From: Arabidopsis thaliana
Taxonomy: Eukaryota > Streptophyta > Magnoliopsida > Brassicales > Brassicaceae
Direction: 5' to 3'
NCBI RefSeq assembly: GCF_000001735.4
Contig: NC_003076.8
Coordinates: forward strand, 2,294,001-2,358,000
DNA length: 64,000 bases
Within the stretch, counting starts at the first letter, position 1. Every line of letters starts with the position of its first letter. Positions 1 through 15,548 of the stretch are shown piece after piece. A program made the translations under genes and the position numbers. The notes beneath the pieces are model-generated. The model was not told the DNA's origin. It did no database searches and saw only the letters and a program-made list of their open reading frames with translations.

Positions 1-247
1 TGTCTTTATAATATTTTTTTCTAGTCAAACTAATTCTTACCCTATAGATTGCTTGAATTTGCTTAATTTGGTGTCTTTGATTTTGAGTTGGATTGGTTTT
101 GTAATAGAAAGCTCCTGTTTTATCCATTGAATTGTAATACATTCTGGCATTTGAGACTGGGTTGGGTCCCTTATGTTTGTTTCTGGAGGTGGTAAAACTA
201 GAAAGTTAAAAAGTCTCATTCTTTGTAATTTCTTGTCAGCTGGAACA
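1..247 (+). other. AML4 5' leader: end of a leader intron and short 5' UTR
   Basis: This stretch lies upstream of the AML4 start codon. A T-rich tract ends in an AG acceptor at 238-239, followed by eight leader bases and then the ATG at 248. That arrangement points to an intron in the 5' UTR whose donor lies before the window. A frame open from 173 runs into AML4 but crosses the acceptor, so I do not treat it as coding. No promoter element can be assigned, because the transcription start is outside the window. Confidence 0.6.
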
Positions 248-3200
248 ATGCCATCTGATATATTGGAACCGAGAGGTGTGCCTACACCTTCTCATTTTCA
301 TGAAGACATTCGCATCACTCCTGAGGTAACTCCTTCTTCGATTTTGGTTCCACATACGCTGCACAAGTGTTTTCATGTTTAGAACGGTTTTTCTCAAGAC
401 TTTTTGATGTTTTATTTTGCAGAAACAATTTGGTTTCATGAAAAACAATCCAATGCCTGAAGGTGGTGTGGATAGAAGTTCAAATCTACCGACTAGTTCT
501 TGGACATCTGACAGTTACCAGCTCTCTCAACAATCAAGCTTGTCTGGGGCGCTTCCCTCCTTTATCCCTAATGGAAGAACAACTACAAATGATACTCACT
601 GGGAGAGCAGTCTATTCTCAAGCTCTCTGTCTGACCTATTTAGTAGAAAATGTAAGCTTCTTATTCACTCTTGCAAATAGTTTTACTTGTTATTGTTGGT
701 TTTCTAATGACTTCCCTTGTTTTTGCAGTACGACTACCAAGAAGTGATAAGTTAGCCTTTATGTCTGCAAACCGCGAGGAAGAACCTTCAGAGTCCTTAG
801 AAGAAATGGAGGCGCAAACTATTGGAAATCTTCTTCCTGATGAGGATGATCTTTTTGCAGAAGTGGTTGGTGAGGGTGTCCATAAGTCTCGTGCCAATGG
901 TGGAGATGATTTGGATGATTGTGACCTATTCAGCAGTGTTGGTGGCATGGAACTAGATGGAGATGTTTTCTCCTCTGTCAGTCAAAGAGATGGCAAGAGA
1001 GGCAGCAATGTTTCGACTGTTGCTGAGCATCCTCAAGGAGAAATTTTATCCAGAATACTTTTTGTTAGGAATGTGGATAGCAGCATTGAAGATTGCGAGC
1101 TGGGGGTCCTTTTTAAGGTACGTAATTTCACCTGCGTTTCTGGTTACAGGTTCCGAAATTATGGCAAGACACGGTATTAGAAATTTCAGTAGTCTTCTCT
1201 TCTCATTGATGATATATTTATATTTTTTAGCAATTTGGAGATGTTCGGGCTCTTCATACAGCTGGCAAGAATCGTGGCTTTATCATGGTATCATACTATG
1301 ATATAAGAGCTGCTCAGAAAGCGGCAAGAGCACTCCACGGTAGGCTCTTAAGGGGAAGGAAGCTTGATATTCGCTATTCTATTCCAAAGGTGTTGTTCAC
1401 TCTTCTTATCCCCCTTGTTTGTATGCTATGTGCGTTGTACCTGTCACTTTTACTGTCTTGCTTACTACTCTTTTCTGTGATATCAGGAAAATCCTAAAGA
1501 GAACTCCAGCGAAGGAGCCTTGTGGGTAAATAATCTTGATTCTTCTATATCCAATGAAGAGCTTCACGGTATATTCAGTTCATATGGAGAAATTAGAGAG
1601 GTTTGCTTACTAGTGTTTTCTTTGTTCTTTCTTTATGATATTGACGGTTATGTGATATTGTTATAACTTTGCTACTTCTTTTGTTTGTAGGTTCGTAGAA
1701 CGATGCATGAGAACTCACAAGTTTACATAGAGTTCTTTGATGTTCGAAAGGCAAAGGTTGCACTTCAAGGACTAAATGGACTTGAGGTCGCTGGGAGGCA
1801 GCTTAAACTTGCACCAACCTGTCCAGAGGGTACAAGGTAGTTATCGATTTTTCTTCCAGCCATAGTTTTTGTCAATGGCTGTCTGATGCAGTAACTACCA
1901 TATTTTGAACTGTGATGATGTGTAGGATTCATCATACTTTTTTTGTTTCTTTCAGTTTCTGGCCACAGTTCGCTTCAGATGATGGTGAGGGGGGTCTACC
2001 TAAAATGGCTTTTAATAACCTATCATCAGCTCACATGGGTAAGATAGTGCACACGGTTTATGATTAATCGTTTCTCAATGATTGAACATCCAGGGTCACA
2101 ACTCATACCTATCCTTTAACATCTCTGTTTCAGGGAGACATTTCCCAGGAATATTAGCTTCAACCTCCATTGATGGTGGATCTATTCGAGGTATGCACAA
2201 TTCTGTTGGGTCACCTATGAACTCCTTCATTGAACGTCATCAGAGTCTCGATGTTCCTATTGGTTTGCCACCATCGGCAAGAGTCATCTCAGCTAGCAAG
2301 CCTGTTGGTCTTCAGGAGTTTGGAAACCCATTTGATAATTCGAAAACGGGGATCCAAAGTATGCCAAATCTCCATCCTCATTTTCCTGATTACCTTGACA
2401 ACTTTGCAAGCGGTAGTCCATATAAATCCTCTACGACATTCTCTGAAATGGTAAGCGATGGCCAAAAAGCAAATGAGGGCTTTATGATGAGCAATGTTCG
2501 TGGAGTGGGAGTAGATGGATTTAATGGAGGTGGTAAGTACATGTTCTTCTTATTACTATTCTACCTTGATACACTTGCCTAAGGTTAGTGATGATGCGTA
2601 ACCAATGATTGTGAATTTAAGAAGAATAGTTTACTGTAGATTTTAGAATATAATCCATGAGTACAATCTCTAATTAAGGATATTTATATTGATCCTAACC
2701 AATAGTAGTGGATTACGAAAGGTGACAGAGGATGCAAATTTAGGTATTACCTTTAGATAGTTGGTTTACTTGTCCCCCTGGGTGTAGAACTTGTCATTCT
2801 TACAATAACGGCATCGGAATAACGTTTGCTCATTTGTATTTTCTTATTGTAGTCATAGGATCTCCCATAAATCAAGGATCCCATCGTGGTAACCTCAACT
2901 TATGGAGTAACTCTAACAGTCAGCAACATAATCAGTCAAGTGGCATGATGTGGCCTAACTCACCATCTCGCGTCAACGGCGTTCCCTCTCAGCGCATCCC
3001 ACCTGTTACTGCATTCTCTAGAGCATCTCCTTTAATGGTGAACATGGCATCATCGCCTGTGCACCACCACATTGGATCTGCCCCGGTATTAAACTCACCT
3101 TTTTGGGATAGAAGACAGGCATATGTAGCTGAATCTCCAGAATCTTCAGGATTTCACTTAGGTTCTCCCGGTAGCATGGGATTTCCTGGCTCGTCTCCCT

Positions 3201-4491
3201 CACATCCAATGGATTTTGGTTCTCATAAGGTTTTTTCTCATGTCGGTGGGAATCGCATGGAGGCCAATTCAAAAAATGCTGTATTACGATCATCGCGACA
3301 GATGCCTCACCTCTTTACTGGAAGGAGCCCAATGCTTTCAGTGTCAGGCTCATTTGACTTGCCTAATGAACGATACAGGAATCTCTCTCACCGAAGAAGT
3401 GAATCTAACTCTAGTAATGCTGAAAAGAAACTGTATGAGCTTGATGTAGATCGCATATTACGTGGGGAAGACAGTAGAACAACGTTGATGATAAAGAACA
3501 TTCCTAATAAGTAAGTGAATTCACCTTTTCTCCCTATTATTCCCTGTTTTATAACATTATATGTTGCTCATTTGTTCCTATTTGTCTTTGTTCTGGTAAT
3601 GGTTTAGGTATACTTCTAAGATGCTCCTAGCTGCTATTGATGAGTACTGTAAAGGAACATATGATTTTCTTTATTTGCCAATTGACTTCAAGGTATGCAG
3701 GCCTCTTACCTGTTTTTTCATCTAATGGAGTCTAATGCAGCCTTATAGCTTAGGGTATTTTCTACATCGATATAAATGAACCTTCCTTCTATTTGCAGAA
3801 TAAATGCAATGTCGGATATGCTTTCATCAACCTTATCGAACCTGAAAATATTGTTCCGTTTTATAAGGTATAAGCTTTGTACCTTTTTATGATCAATTTG
3901 TGTAGATGATGTATCATTGTTCTTTAGAAAAAAAGGAAAAAAGCGTTTGGTTACAAGTTTAAAACCTTAACAGGCATTCAACGGTAAGAAATGGGAAAAG
4001 TTCAACAGCGAGAAGGTGGCATCGCTTGCATATGGTCGGATTCAGGGGAAATCAGCTCTTATTGCCCATTTCCAGAACTCAAGTTTGATGAACGAAGACA
4101 AACGTTGCAGGCCTATTCTCTTCCACACTGCTGGTCCAAATGCTGGTGATCAGGTAAGGAAGACAAGGGCTCAATTGATATCCTTATTCAAACTATAACC
4201 TCTTTCTGTTGCAAGTAATCATATCATCTGGTAGTTATGTATTCACTATAGCGTGACACACATAAATTAGGTTCATAGTTGGTCCTAATGAGAGAACCTA
4301 TTTCCCTTTCAATTAGCTGTTTTTGATGAGAGATTACTGCATTTGTAAATGTGCAGGAACCATTTCCAATGGGTTCAAACATCCGGTCAAGACCAGGCAA
4401 GCATCGAACAAATAGCATCGAGAACTACACCAACTTTAGCAGTAGCTCTGATAACCGAGACGAACCTGCAAATGGGAACGACTCCATGTAA
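248..4491 (+). CDS. AML4: Mei2-like RNA-binding protein, AML4
   Basis: The protein has 907 residues in 13 coding exons: 248-325, 423-651, 729-1117, 1231-1389, 1487-1600, 1691-1836, 1956-2038, 2134-2532, 2853-3510, 3608-3692, 3799-3867, 3974-4153 and 4357-4491. All junctions are GT-AG and the total closes in frame. Two tandem RRMs lie at about residues 210-283 (RNP1-like core RGFIMVSY) and 295-368. A third, C-terminal RRM at about 740-850 begins TTLMIKNIPNKY, the hallmark of Mei2 proteins. The first 200 residues are acidic and rich in Ser, and the region between the RRM pairs is Ser/Asn/Gly-rich and probably disordered. Fission yeast Mei2 binds meiotic RNA; the plant AML family acts redundantly in meiosis and vegetative growth. 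I recognise it as AML4 (AT5G07290). The ATG at 248 is the first one after the leader acceptor and starts the known family N-terminus. Confidence 0.95.
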
Positions 4492-5995
4492 CCGATAAGC
4501 CAGACAGTTTTCATGTCGTAAGCCAGACTAACCCTTTTAGGCGTCTTGTATCAGAGGTAAAAGAAAAGAGACCCAAAAGATTAACACAAGGTAAAATATA
4601 TATATATCGTTGACAACCCCACAGCTCTGTAAATCCTTGGGGGTGTGGTAAATTACCTGAGAAAACTCATTTTGCAGAGGAGAAAGTTTTTGAAGTCTTG
4701 GTCCCTTTAAACTCCTTCAGGTTACTTCACAAGTTTTGTTGTATCACTAAACCTCCCAGAGAAAACCTTGCTTGATTTTTTTTTCTTTTTGCTTTCTAAG
4801 TTTTTATTTTTCTGTTTTACTTAAAAAATTGTTGGGTTGTGTCTACAAGGATCTTTTTCTTTGTACTTTGCATACAAATGTAACAACCTAGTACGATGTG
4901 TTCAGTTTCTTCGCCCGTGGCTTGGGACCATATAATATCATTTATGTAAACCCTTTTGAGGGCGAAGTTTTTGGCATTGCTTTCTTCTCTTTTGGTTTTT
5001 AGTGTTTCTTTGAATCTTTAGTCGGTCACTTTATAAGCTTCTGACACAGTCAGTTGTTTAAGGCTTCCTCTTGGAATAAATAATACTACTAAGACACTTG
5101 GTCTCTAAATTTTCGACTATCAGAATTCTTGGTTGGATACATTTTTGGCCCCTGAGAGTAAGTGGCCCATTTATGGCAGTGGAGGACCTCCTTGGCTCCT
5201 TCTCCAGTCCAGCTCTTGTATCCATCCATTATAAGGCTTTGGAAAGAAAGAAGCAACTGGGTTTGGTCTGCAACACATACTTGATGATTCTCTTGGATAA
5301 GGAACCGATCTCATGAACTATATTCTATAATACTATATAGTTATTCTTGTTATATTTATAGAAACAAAAAGTTACTATATATGTAGTCCAGTAGTAATTA
5401 TGCTTTTGAAAAAGTTTTGTTAGCCTTTCTGGTGGCGAAATCTTTTTTAATTGGTCATTACGTAAAATTGGTGTGTCTTATTATTCACGTCTCCCTCTAA
5501 AAGATGCGTTCTCTCTTTCTTTGTTCCTATTTCAATTACAGTCACACCGCATTATAAAATATATTTTTTTTAAAAATACTTTTATTCCCATAGAACTATA
5601 AACAAAATTATCTCTTAAACGTCGGCTTAATTCAAAAATCTGATACTAAGACAATTTTCCGATGTGGACCAAAATATATACAAGTAGACCGGTTGTAGTA
5701 AATATATTCACGTGATCTTACAGCCAATTTAATACATATGGACCATCTAGTTTTCCACTAATCAAACATAAACCTACACTAATTAATTTGGGGAATACTT
5801 AATTCTTTATGTTGTCAATAATTTCAAAACAACAATAAAAGGAAATTAAATGGAGTCAAGACAGATCGTCGACTTGGAAAAACAAAGGTGGGTCCCATCT
5901 AATTCACTGTCCTGATTTTTCCTCTTCTTTCCTTGTTCGTCTCCCCCCAATCTCCTCCTCCTCTTTTTTTGTTCTGAAGAGACTCTCGCCGTCTA
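4492..5995. other. Intergenic: AML4 3' UTR, an unexplained island, and the BON2 leader
   Basis: The first 400-450 bases look like AML4 3' UTR: T-rich, with several ATAAA/TGTAAA-type signals. Between about 5045 and 5320 lies a patch of more balanced base composition with a 72-codon open frame that has no ATG start; I do not recognise its product. From 5330 to 5870 the DNA is AT-rich with no feature I can name. From about 5918 to 5975 a C/T-rich tract just before the ATG is typical of an Arabidopsis 5' UTR and likely belongs to BON2. Confidence 0.5.
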
Positions 5996-9040
<3,045 letters not shown>

Positions 9041-11683
9041 TCCACACTCTCAACACTGTACATACATCAGTCAGTCACAGCTATAAACGCTGTCGTCTTA
9101 TCTTGGCTTTTATTTTTGTTTTTTTCGATTTTATATTGTCTGGAATTTTTCCGTTTTCCAGTATTCCACGTCAAATTATATCTCATCACTCTTCATTATT
9201 ATATTTGTTGTCAAAAACATAATTTATTATATATGCCAAATTATTAGTTGGTTTGGGCGTATTCACATAGATATGTACTGTTTCAACGGTCAACATATAT
9301 AGTTGTTGACTTTCTTAATTTGGTTGGGATTTAGGTGGACTTTCTAAGTCTAACTTTTATTAAACGTGACCGTTGATTATTCTTTACCGTACTTGTCGCT
9401 GAAACAGATACTGTCTATTACAGCAACAAAACGAGACCTTAAAATATAAATATTCTATTATATAGTATCTATTTTTAATCTCATAATACTAAATCTGAAA
9501 TTTTGTTTATATATACGTATTGTGTTATAATTATCATAAAATTGAAAGTAAATTTTTTAAAAAAGTTGTCAAGCCGTTTTATGCAAAAAAGATTTTTTTT
9601 TTAAAAAAAAAATTTACATTATGTGACGTCGTTAAACTCATTTTCCCTGCTTGGCAAATTCACAAAATGTTGTTTCTTCGTTCTCGTCAACAAATCTGAA
9701 AATACCTACACATGCCATGTGTATATCCTGTTTTAAAGTTTAATTTTTTCATTTAAATTCAAATTCATTGACATGTCGTTGTAAGATACTCTCAACCTTT
9801 TTTCTATCAGATTGACTTTCTTATTAAAAAAGTCACTTTCTTTTCTCGTAATCTTAGCTATATAATGTCATTTTTGTATAATTTAGACGTAGAAAAGTTG
9901 GCTAATTTAATAGATCATAATAATATCAAATCATATTTATCCATAGTCAAATGAGTACGTTATACATCCTGAACAGCAATCCTGAACAGAAATTATTTTT
10001 TCGTCGTCCCGTCAAAACGTGTTATCCTACGTTTTATCAGATGCCATGCTATATGTTATGTTTTTATTTCAATGTATTTATAATCAAGTTTGAATATTAC
10101 ATATTTTTTACTTTAATAGTTAATACATTACAAAGAAACAAAAAAAGCATGTTGCTTGTTGTTGAGAAAGAATAACAAACAAACACATGTGTCATGTGTG
10201 CCACGTGCAAACATGACTAAAAAAAGACAACAGTTTCTCGATTGCAACTCTCTTGGTTTCTTTCCTACTTCCGTAATGAGAAAAAAAGCTCTGTCTATAC
10301 CTAAAAAAAGTTATTTCTTAGAATATCAAAAGCTAGATTTTAGGAAATTAAATATTTGAGATCAACAAATATCGTTAGTTGTGAATTGCGACTTGTCAAG
10401 GGCCCATACAAAATGTTTTTTTTTTTGTGTGTGTGAGCATATCCTTATAATAATTTGTTTGTTTAATACCAAAATGGTGCTTTAAATGTTAATATATTAC
10501 TGTAAACTTTCCCTAGATCCACTAATTTTTCTTTTTATCGTTTATTAAAAAACATTAATAGTAATCTAACCCGTTATCTATATATACATTTTAAGTGAGT
10601 ATGAAAATTTACTCCAATTTTGATCTCCTGAATTGTGATAATCTTATCTCTTTTTTTCTTTCTAAAACTTGAATCTTGGACTTGGTGTTTGCATGTAAAA
10701 ATGTTTTTTCATTACTCATTTAACTGAACTATTTCTAGATATAGATGAAATTAGAAATCCTCTTCGAATTATCTATCAAAAGTAGAAAGAGCCTCAATAA
10801 CAACATTTCACACGTTTTTACTTGAGTTAGTGATCAATGTGTACACATTTCTCGAATATAACTAAATTTGTCTTTCAATCTCTATCCAAATATTTTATAG
10901 GGGAGAAAAGACCCCACTCTCGCGTAACGTAAACTCCTTTTCTATATCACAACATATATGTAAAACAATTTGATTATTTTCTTATTCCTTAACTTTTCCA
11001 GAGAATGTCGGTTTATAGTTATACACGAAGAATATCTATGTTTCTTTGTATTTAAATCAAACTTCCAAAAGAATATAATTATTTTTCTTTTCTCTTCTTC
11101 GATTCCATGCATGTTTTCTCAAAAAAGCAATTAAACAGAATATGTATATATGCATGCACTCCTTCTTTATTTTTTTCTTTTTGTCATCTTGGAGCTTTAC
11201 ATAGCGTTCATATTATTTTACATTCTTCTATTAGAGCTTTTCTACTAATCTTTATTGATATCCATTTCTTAACTTGTTCAGATTCACACGTACACATTTT
11301 TTGCAATAATCAAATCAAAAAGCTTTTTTCACGCGTCTCTACAGTTTTAGCAGGGTACACTGATATAGTACATGATTTTCTATATCGAAAATTACAATAG
11401 CTAGAAAAATATATAATTTTTTTAAAAATATGCAAAACTTCTGCTTGACGTTAAATTTTGTTTTGTCATTTGTCTTATGTTCACACAGACGAAAAAGCTT
11501 CTATAAAACCGTCAAAATAGCTCACCCCTAAAACCCTAATTATATATTCCCTCTTTCATTCTCCTTCTTCGTCTTTTCTTTGTTTCTCATATTCAAGACA
11601 TCCTCAATTCCAAATCTTAAACCCTAAATTTACAGACACAATCGAGATCACCTGAAAAAAGAGGTTTAAAGATTTTAGCAAAG
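9041..11683. other. Long intergenic region: BON2 3' end and ERF115 promoter
   Basis: About 2.6 kb with no convincing gene. It is AT-rich and all frames are short and uneven. The left part should hold the BON2 3' UTR. WRKY-type TTGAC/GTCAA cores occur near 9285-9310, a G-box CACGTG lies at 10202-10207, and telobox-like AAACCCTAA matches (about 11527-11540 and 11617-11630) lie in the probable ERF115 leader. All are single short motifs that can occur by chance. The TATA box for ERF115 is listed separately. I find no transposon ends or tRNA here. Confidence 0.5.
11502..11508 (+). promoter_or_regulatory. Likely TATA box of ERF115
   Basis: TATAAAA lies 182 bases before the ERF115 ATG. It is followed at a suitable distance by C/T-rich leader-like sequence (about 11550-11600) with no ATG before 11684. 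A second, weaker TATATA at about 11541 could also serve. Position and sequence fit a core promoter; transcription start is not shown. Confidence 0.5.
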
Positions 11684-12660
11684 ATGGCGAATTCAGGAAA
11701 TTATGGAAAGAGGCCCTTTCGAGGCGATGAATCGGATGAAAAGAAAGAAGCCGATGATGATGAGAACATATTCCCTTTCTTCTCTGCCCGATCCCAATAT
11801 GACATGCGTGCCATGGTCTCAGCCTTGACTCAAGTCATTGGAAACCAAAGCAGCTCTCATGATAATAACCAACATCAACCTGTTGTGTATAATCAACAAG
11901 ATCCTAACCCACCGGCTCCTCCAACTCAAGATCAAGGTATATTTACATATATAGTTGACAAATTAGTTACCATATTTATGGGATGATATATGTGAATGAA
12001 AAAATGAGCATAATGTTTTATAATAGCAGTTGAATTTGTGCTCTGGACGACGAATATATCCATGTAGTATATATGAGAAATATATCAAGTATATATACGA
12101 ATGTTTTCTCTTGTTGATTAGGGCTATTGAGGAAGAGGCACTATAGAGGGGTAAGACAACGACCATGGGGAAAGTGGGCAGCTGAAATTCGGGATCCGCA
12201 AAAGGCAGCACGGGTGTGGCTCGGGACATTTGAGACTGCTGAAGCTGCGGCTTTAGCTTATGATAACGCAGCTCTTAAGTTCAAAGGAAGCAAAGCCAAA
12301 CTCAATTTCCCTGAGAGAGCTCAACTAGCAAGTAACACTAGTACAACTACCGGTCCACCAAACTATTATTCTTCTAATAATCAAATTTACTACTCAAATC
12401 CGCAGACTAATCCGCAAACCATACCTTATTTTAACCAATACTACTATAACCAATATCTTCATCAAGGGGGGAATAGTAACGATGCATTAAGTTATAGCTT
12501 GGCCGGTGGAGAAACCGGAGGCTCAATGTATAATCATCAGACGTTATCTACTACAAATTCTTCATCTTCTGGTGGATCTTCAAGGCAACAAGATGATGAA
12601 CAAGATTACGCCAGATATTTGCGTTTTGGGGATTCTTCACCTCCTAATTCTGGTTTTTGA
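11684..12660 (+). CDS. ERF115: AP2/ERF transcription factor ERF115
   Basis: The protein has 263 residues in two exons (11684-11936 and 12122-12660) split by one 185-bp GT-AG intron just before the DNA-binding domain. A single AP2/ERF domain spans about residues 91-148, with [19 protein letters not shown] and the WLG core ([10 protein letters not shown]) that contacts GCC-box DNA. The N-terminus is acidic; the C-terminus is rich in Asn, Tyr, Gln and Ser, typical of an activation region. It matches ERF115 (AT5G07310), a group X ERF known to drive division of quiescent-centre cells and regeneration after wounding; those roles are established knowledge, not visible here. The start is the only ATG giving the family N-terminus. 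The isolated position between two long intergenic stretches suits a tightly regulated gene. Confidence 0.95.
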
Positions 12661-12855
12661 GATCTTCAATAAACTGATAATAAAGGATTTGGGTCACTTG
12701 TTATGAGGGGATCATATGTTTTCTAATTGAGTTTTTTTTTGTATTTGTATTTTTCATTATGCGTGTGTTTTTGTTTGTGATCACTTTGTTTACTTCTTTC
12801 AAGAGTTTTTCATGGGTTCTTTGTTTGTAACCCTTGCATTTGGATTTGTTTTAAG

Positions 12856-12882
12856 TTTTTTTTTTTTTTTTTTTTTTTTTTT
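12856..12882. repeat. 27-base poly(T) run
   Basis: An uninterrupted run of T lies about 200 bases beyond the ERF115 stop codon. It could be simple slippage or the A-tail of an old minus-strand retro-insertion. No retrocopy body is recognisable on the right side, so slippage is the simpler reading. Confidence 0.7.
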
Positions 12883-15455
12883 GGGTGGGGTAATTCGTTT
12901 TGTATTAAAGAAGAAATTATAAATACACAAGAGTGTTACCCTTTAAATTTATTGGAGTTCCCCCAAACAAACACACATGTAGACACATAAAATTATAGCA
13001 TTAATAACTGCTAAATTCCGAATTGCGTTGTTATGTGGCCATTATATTGCCAACGCAGATATAACAAACCAAAGCTTTTTATTTATTGAATGAAAATACA
13101 TTTTCTACCGTGTATCTTACAAGACATAAGGCAAAGTAGCATACCTACATGACAGTACTAATAACATCTGTTGAGAGTCGTTTAGTTTTAATATTTTTCG
13201 TCCCGTTTTCTTGGACTAAGATGACAGCCTTGATTTAAGTAATTATATATCAAGTTTATACATACACAATTTCCTTTCCAATTTTATTGGACTGTTTTGG
13301 GGGATCTCTTCAGTCAGTTTGAATTCAAAAAATTACTACGTGCGTGTAATAGTTTATGGCCTGGTTATTCGAAAACACCGTAGACTTTAGTTAGAATTAA
13401 TGTCGTATAGTTTTACGTTTGTTGACAAAAAGAAGTGTATCTTGATATATATATTACGAAGTCGTTATATCAGGGTTTCAAAAGTACTTTGTTTTATATT
13501 ATATCTTGTATAACGAGACTTTTACTAGCAATTTTCTAAGTTCTTGAAGATAGAGATACTGGCCTTAGAAGTAACAACTAACAAGTATGAAAACTTGACC
13601 AAAACAGATTCCCCGAGCGTTTGTTTTCAAATCCTTGACTTTTGTCAATCCAAAGAGGTTGACTCCTTTTGACTTAATTTTTCTGTATAGTATACTTATT
13701 GAAACAATTCCTAATATGTATACGTTATTTTCAATATATAATGATATAGGAATGTGTCACAGATTCTTAAATGTATATATACATAGGATAATACTTAAAT
13801 TTAGAAGACAATTAGAATTCAAGTAGTAGTTAATGTAATAATGTTGTCATTGTGTCACAATTCTATTTCAAACCTATAATTGTATGATGTGAAAAAATAA
13901 AATTTATAGAGCATCAACAACTAGAATTAGATTCAATGTACATATGGATTTAGAAATGAAAAATCATTTCGTTTTGAAACTGAAAGACTCATTTTTCTTA
14001 TCATCATATCAATTGAAATGATGGTTACGATGATAATGAATATCGTTATTATGAAATACTTTCCGACCAACGCGTTATCTCCTCTTTGTTGTCTTAAAAG
14101 TTTTGCTTATAGATTTTTCGTCTTTTATGCTTGTTTCTTCATTTTTTACATGCGTGTTAGATCATTAGCGTAAATGGTTAGTGCTTAAAACTTATTGGTA
14201 TGCGAATCTCGGCCGCCGACAAATATTTGTACTTCAACTTCAAGACATTCGTGGAACTTCAAAAACAATCTTTCGTTTTTTCAAACAAACAAAATAATTT
14301 GAATTCGTTTCGCGAATGAGGCGCGTGTATGACACCTCTGTCTCTGTGACTATAGCGAAGCTAGGTTTACTTATGATGAAAAAAGTTCAGTTCAAAACCA
14401 GTTTTTTGTTAGTCGTGAAAGTCTATTAACCTGTTTTTCTTTATAAAATTTCCCAATATAGTATTAATATATGAAATTAACAAATCGTTGAATTGAAAAC
14501 TTTTAACTATCAGTCAAAGATGAATATTAGCCTGAATATGTTAAGTGATCAATTAACTAATTAATTAGCTAGGCATATTAACTGTGGGATCTCCTCTGGG
14601 CTTTGGGCGGTTTGGATAAAGTAACATTTGTCGGGAAAACAGTGAACAAGTGCTACACAATTTTTCAAATGTAAAGACAAAAAGTTCCATTATGTTGCAA
14701 ACACGAGACACAAATATTTATAATAGAAGAGTTGTTTGAACAAATTAAGACAGCCAGATTATCATATGTTTTAAAAAGAATTGTTATCGAAAAAACAAAA
14801 CAAATTTTGTAGAAAGTTCATGTTCTTTCAACATGATACACAATTCCAAATACTCAAAAGTCTTTGATATTTCATATATAGATACGATTACGAATATGGA
14901 CCGTAGCTAAGAAAACAGTTCAAATAACTAAACACAAATACAGCTATTATATAAAAATACATCCCGACAGAAAGAATATAGTTAAAAGAAAATCAAGAGA
15001 TTAAAACGTTGACAAAGGAAGGGAAATTGGGGATGGCCGCACGCACGCCGGCCTCACCGCCCTGTCAACCTTTGCGGCCTTCTAAGCTATCGCAAATCTC
15101 AACCACTGCCTTTACCTTCTATTTCAAACTTATCGGCCCAAAGACGTATGAATACGTGCATGTATACCATATATACACAATATTAAATCATTTAAAATAC
15201 GTATGTATGTTCACGTTCAGGGATGTTCAAATTGCACCGACTCACTCAGTTTGTAAATGTAACGCAGCCCAATTCTGTTTCACTAATAGTCTGGCCCATT
15301 TCACAATCATCCAAAGCGAGTTTTTAAAGGTGATTTCATGATTTGCTAGGTAGGTCAGATTCTTTTGAGATTTCACATTCCAGACAGTATAGAGCGAAGA
15401 GAAACTGCAAAATTGTACAAAGAATGGCAAAAAAAAAAAAAAAAGCGTTTTTGTG

Positions 15456-15462
15456 AAAAAAA
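15456..15462 (-). terminator. Pol III terminator of tRNA-Tyr
   Basis: Seven consecutive A on the + strand, that is seven T on the coding strand, directly follow the tRNA 3' end. This is the standard RNA polymerase III stop signal. A second, longer T run on the coding strand lies a few bases further (about 15429-15444). Confidence 0.85.
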
Positions 15463-15548
15463 TCCGACCTGCCGGAATCGAACCAGCGACCTAAAGATTT
15501 GCTGTCACAGACTACAGTCTTCCGCTCTACCAACTGAGCTAAGGTCGG
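15463..15548 (-). tRNA. tRNA-Tyr (anticodon GTA), with a 13-nt intron
   Basis: Read on the minus strand, the sequence folds as a cloverleaf: acceptor arm CCGACCT paired with AGGTCGG plus discriminator A, D arm with A-box TAGCTCAGTTGG, anticodon loop CTGTAGA with GTA, and T arm with B-box GGTTCGATTCC. The anticodon stem GAAGA/TCTTT is interrupted after the base following the anticodon by a 13-nt insert (TCTGTGACAGCAA), exactly where nuclear tRNA-Tyr introns sit. The mature tRNA would have 73 bases before CCA addition. A and B boxes are the internal Pol III promoter. Confidence 0.95.

Larger units (their letters stand above)
12661..15462. other. Long gene-free stretch between ERF115 and tRNA-Tyr
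   Basis: The ERF115 3' UTR is followed by a 27-base T run (12856-12882). The rest is AT-rich with no coherent open frame. Around 14165-14215 is a short stretch resembling a tRNA-derived element: an A-box-like TTAGCGTAAATGGTTA and, about 25 bases later, a B-box-like GGTATGCGAATCTC. At about 15035-15085 there is a GC-rich patch with no recognisable product. I see no terminal repeats or target duplications that would define a transposon. Confidence 0.45.

Noticed and set aside
173-325. Upstream in-frame extension of AML4 from position 173
   Set aside because: It crosses a good 3' splice acceptor at 238-239; the family N-terminus begins at the ATG at 248.
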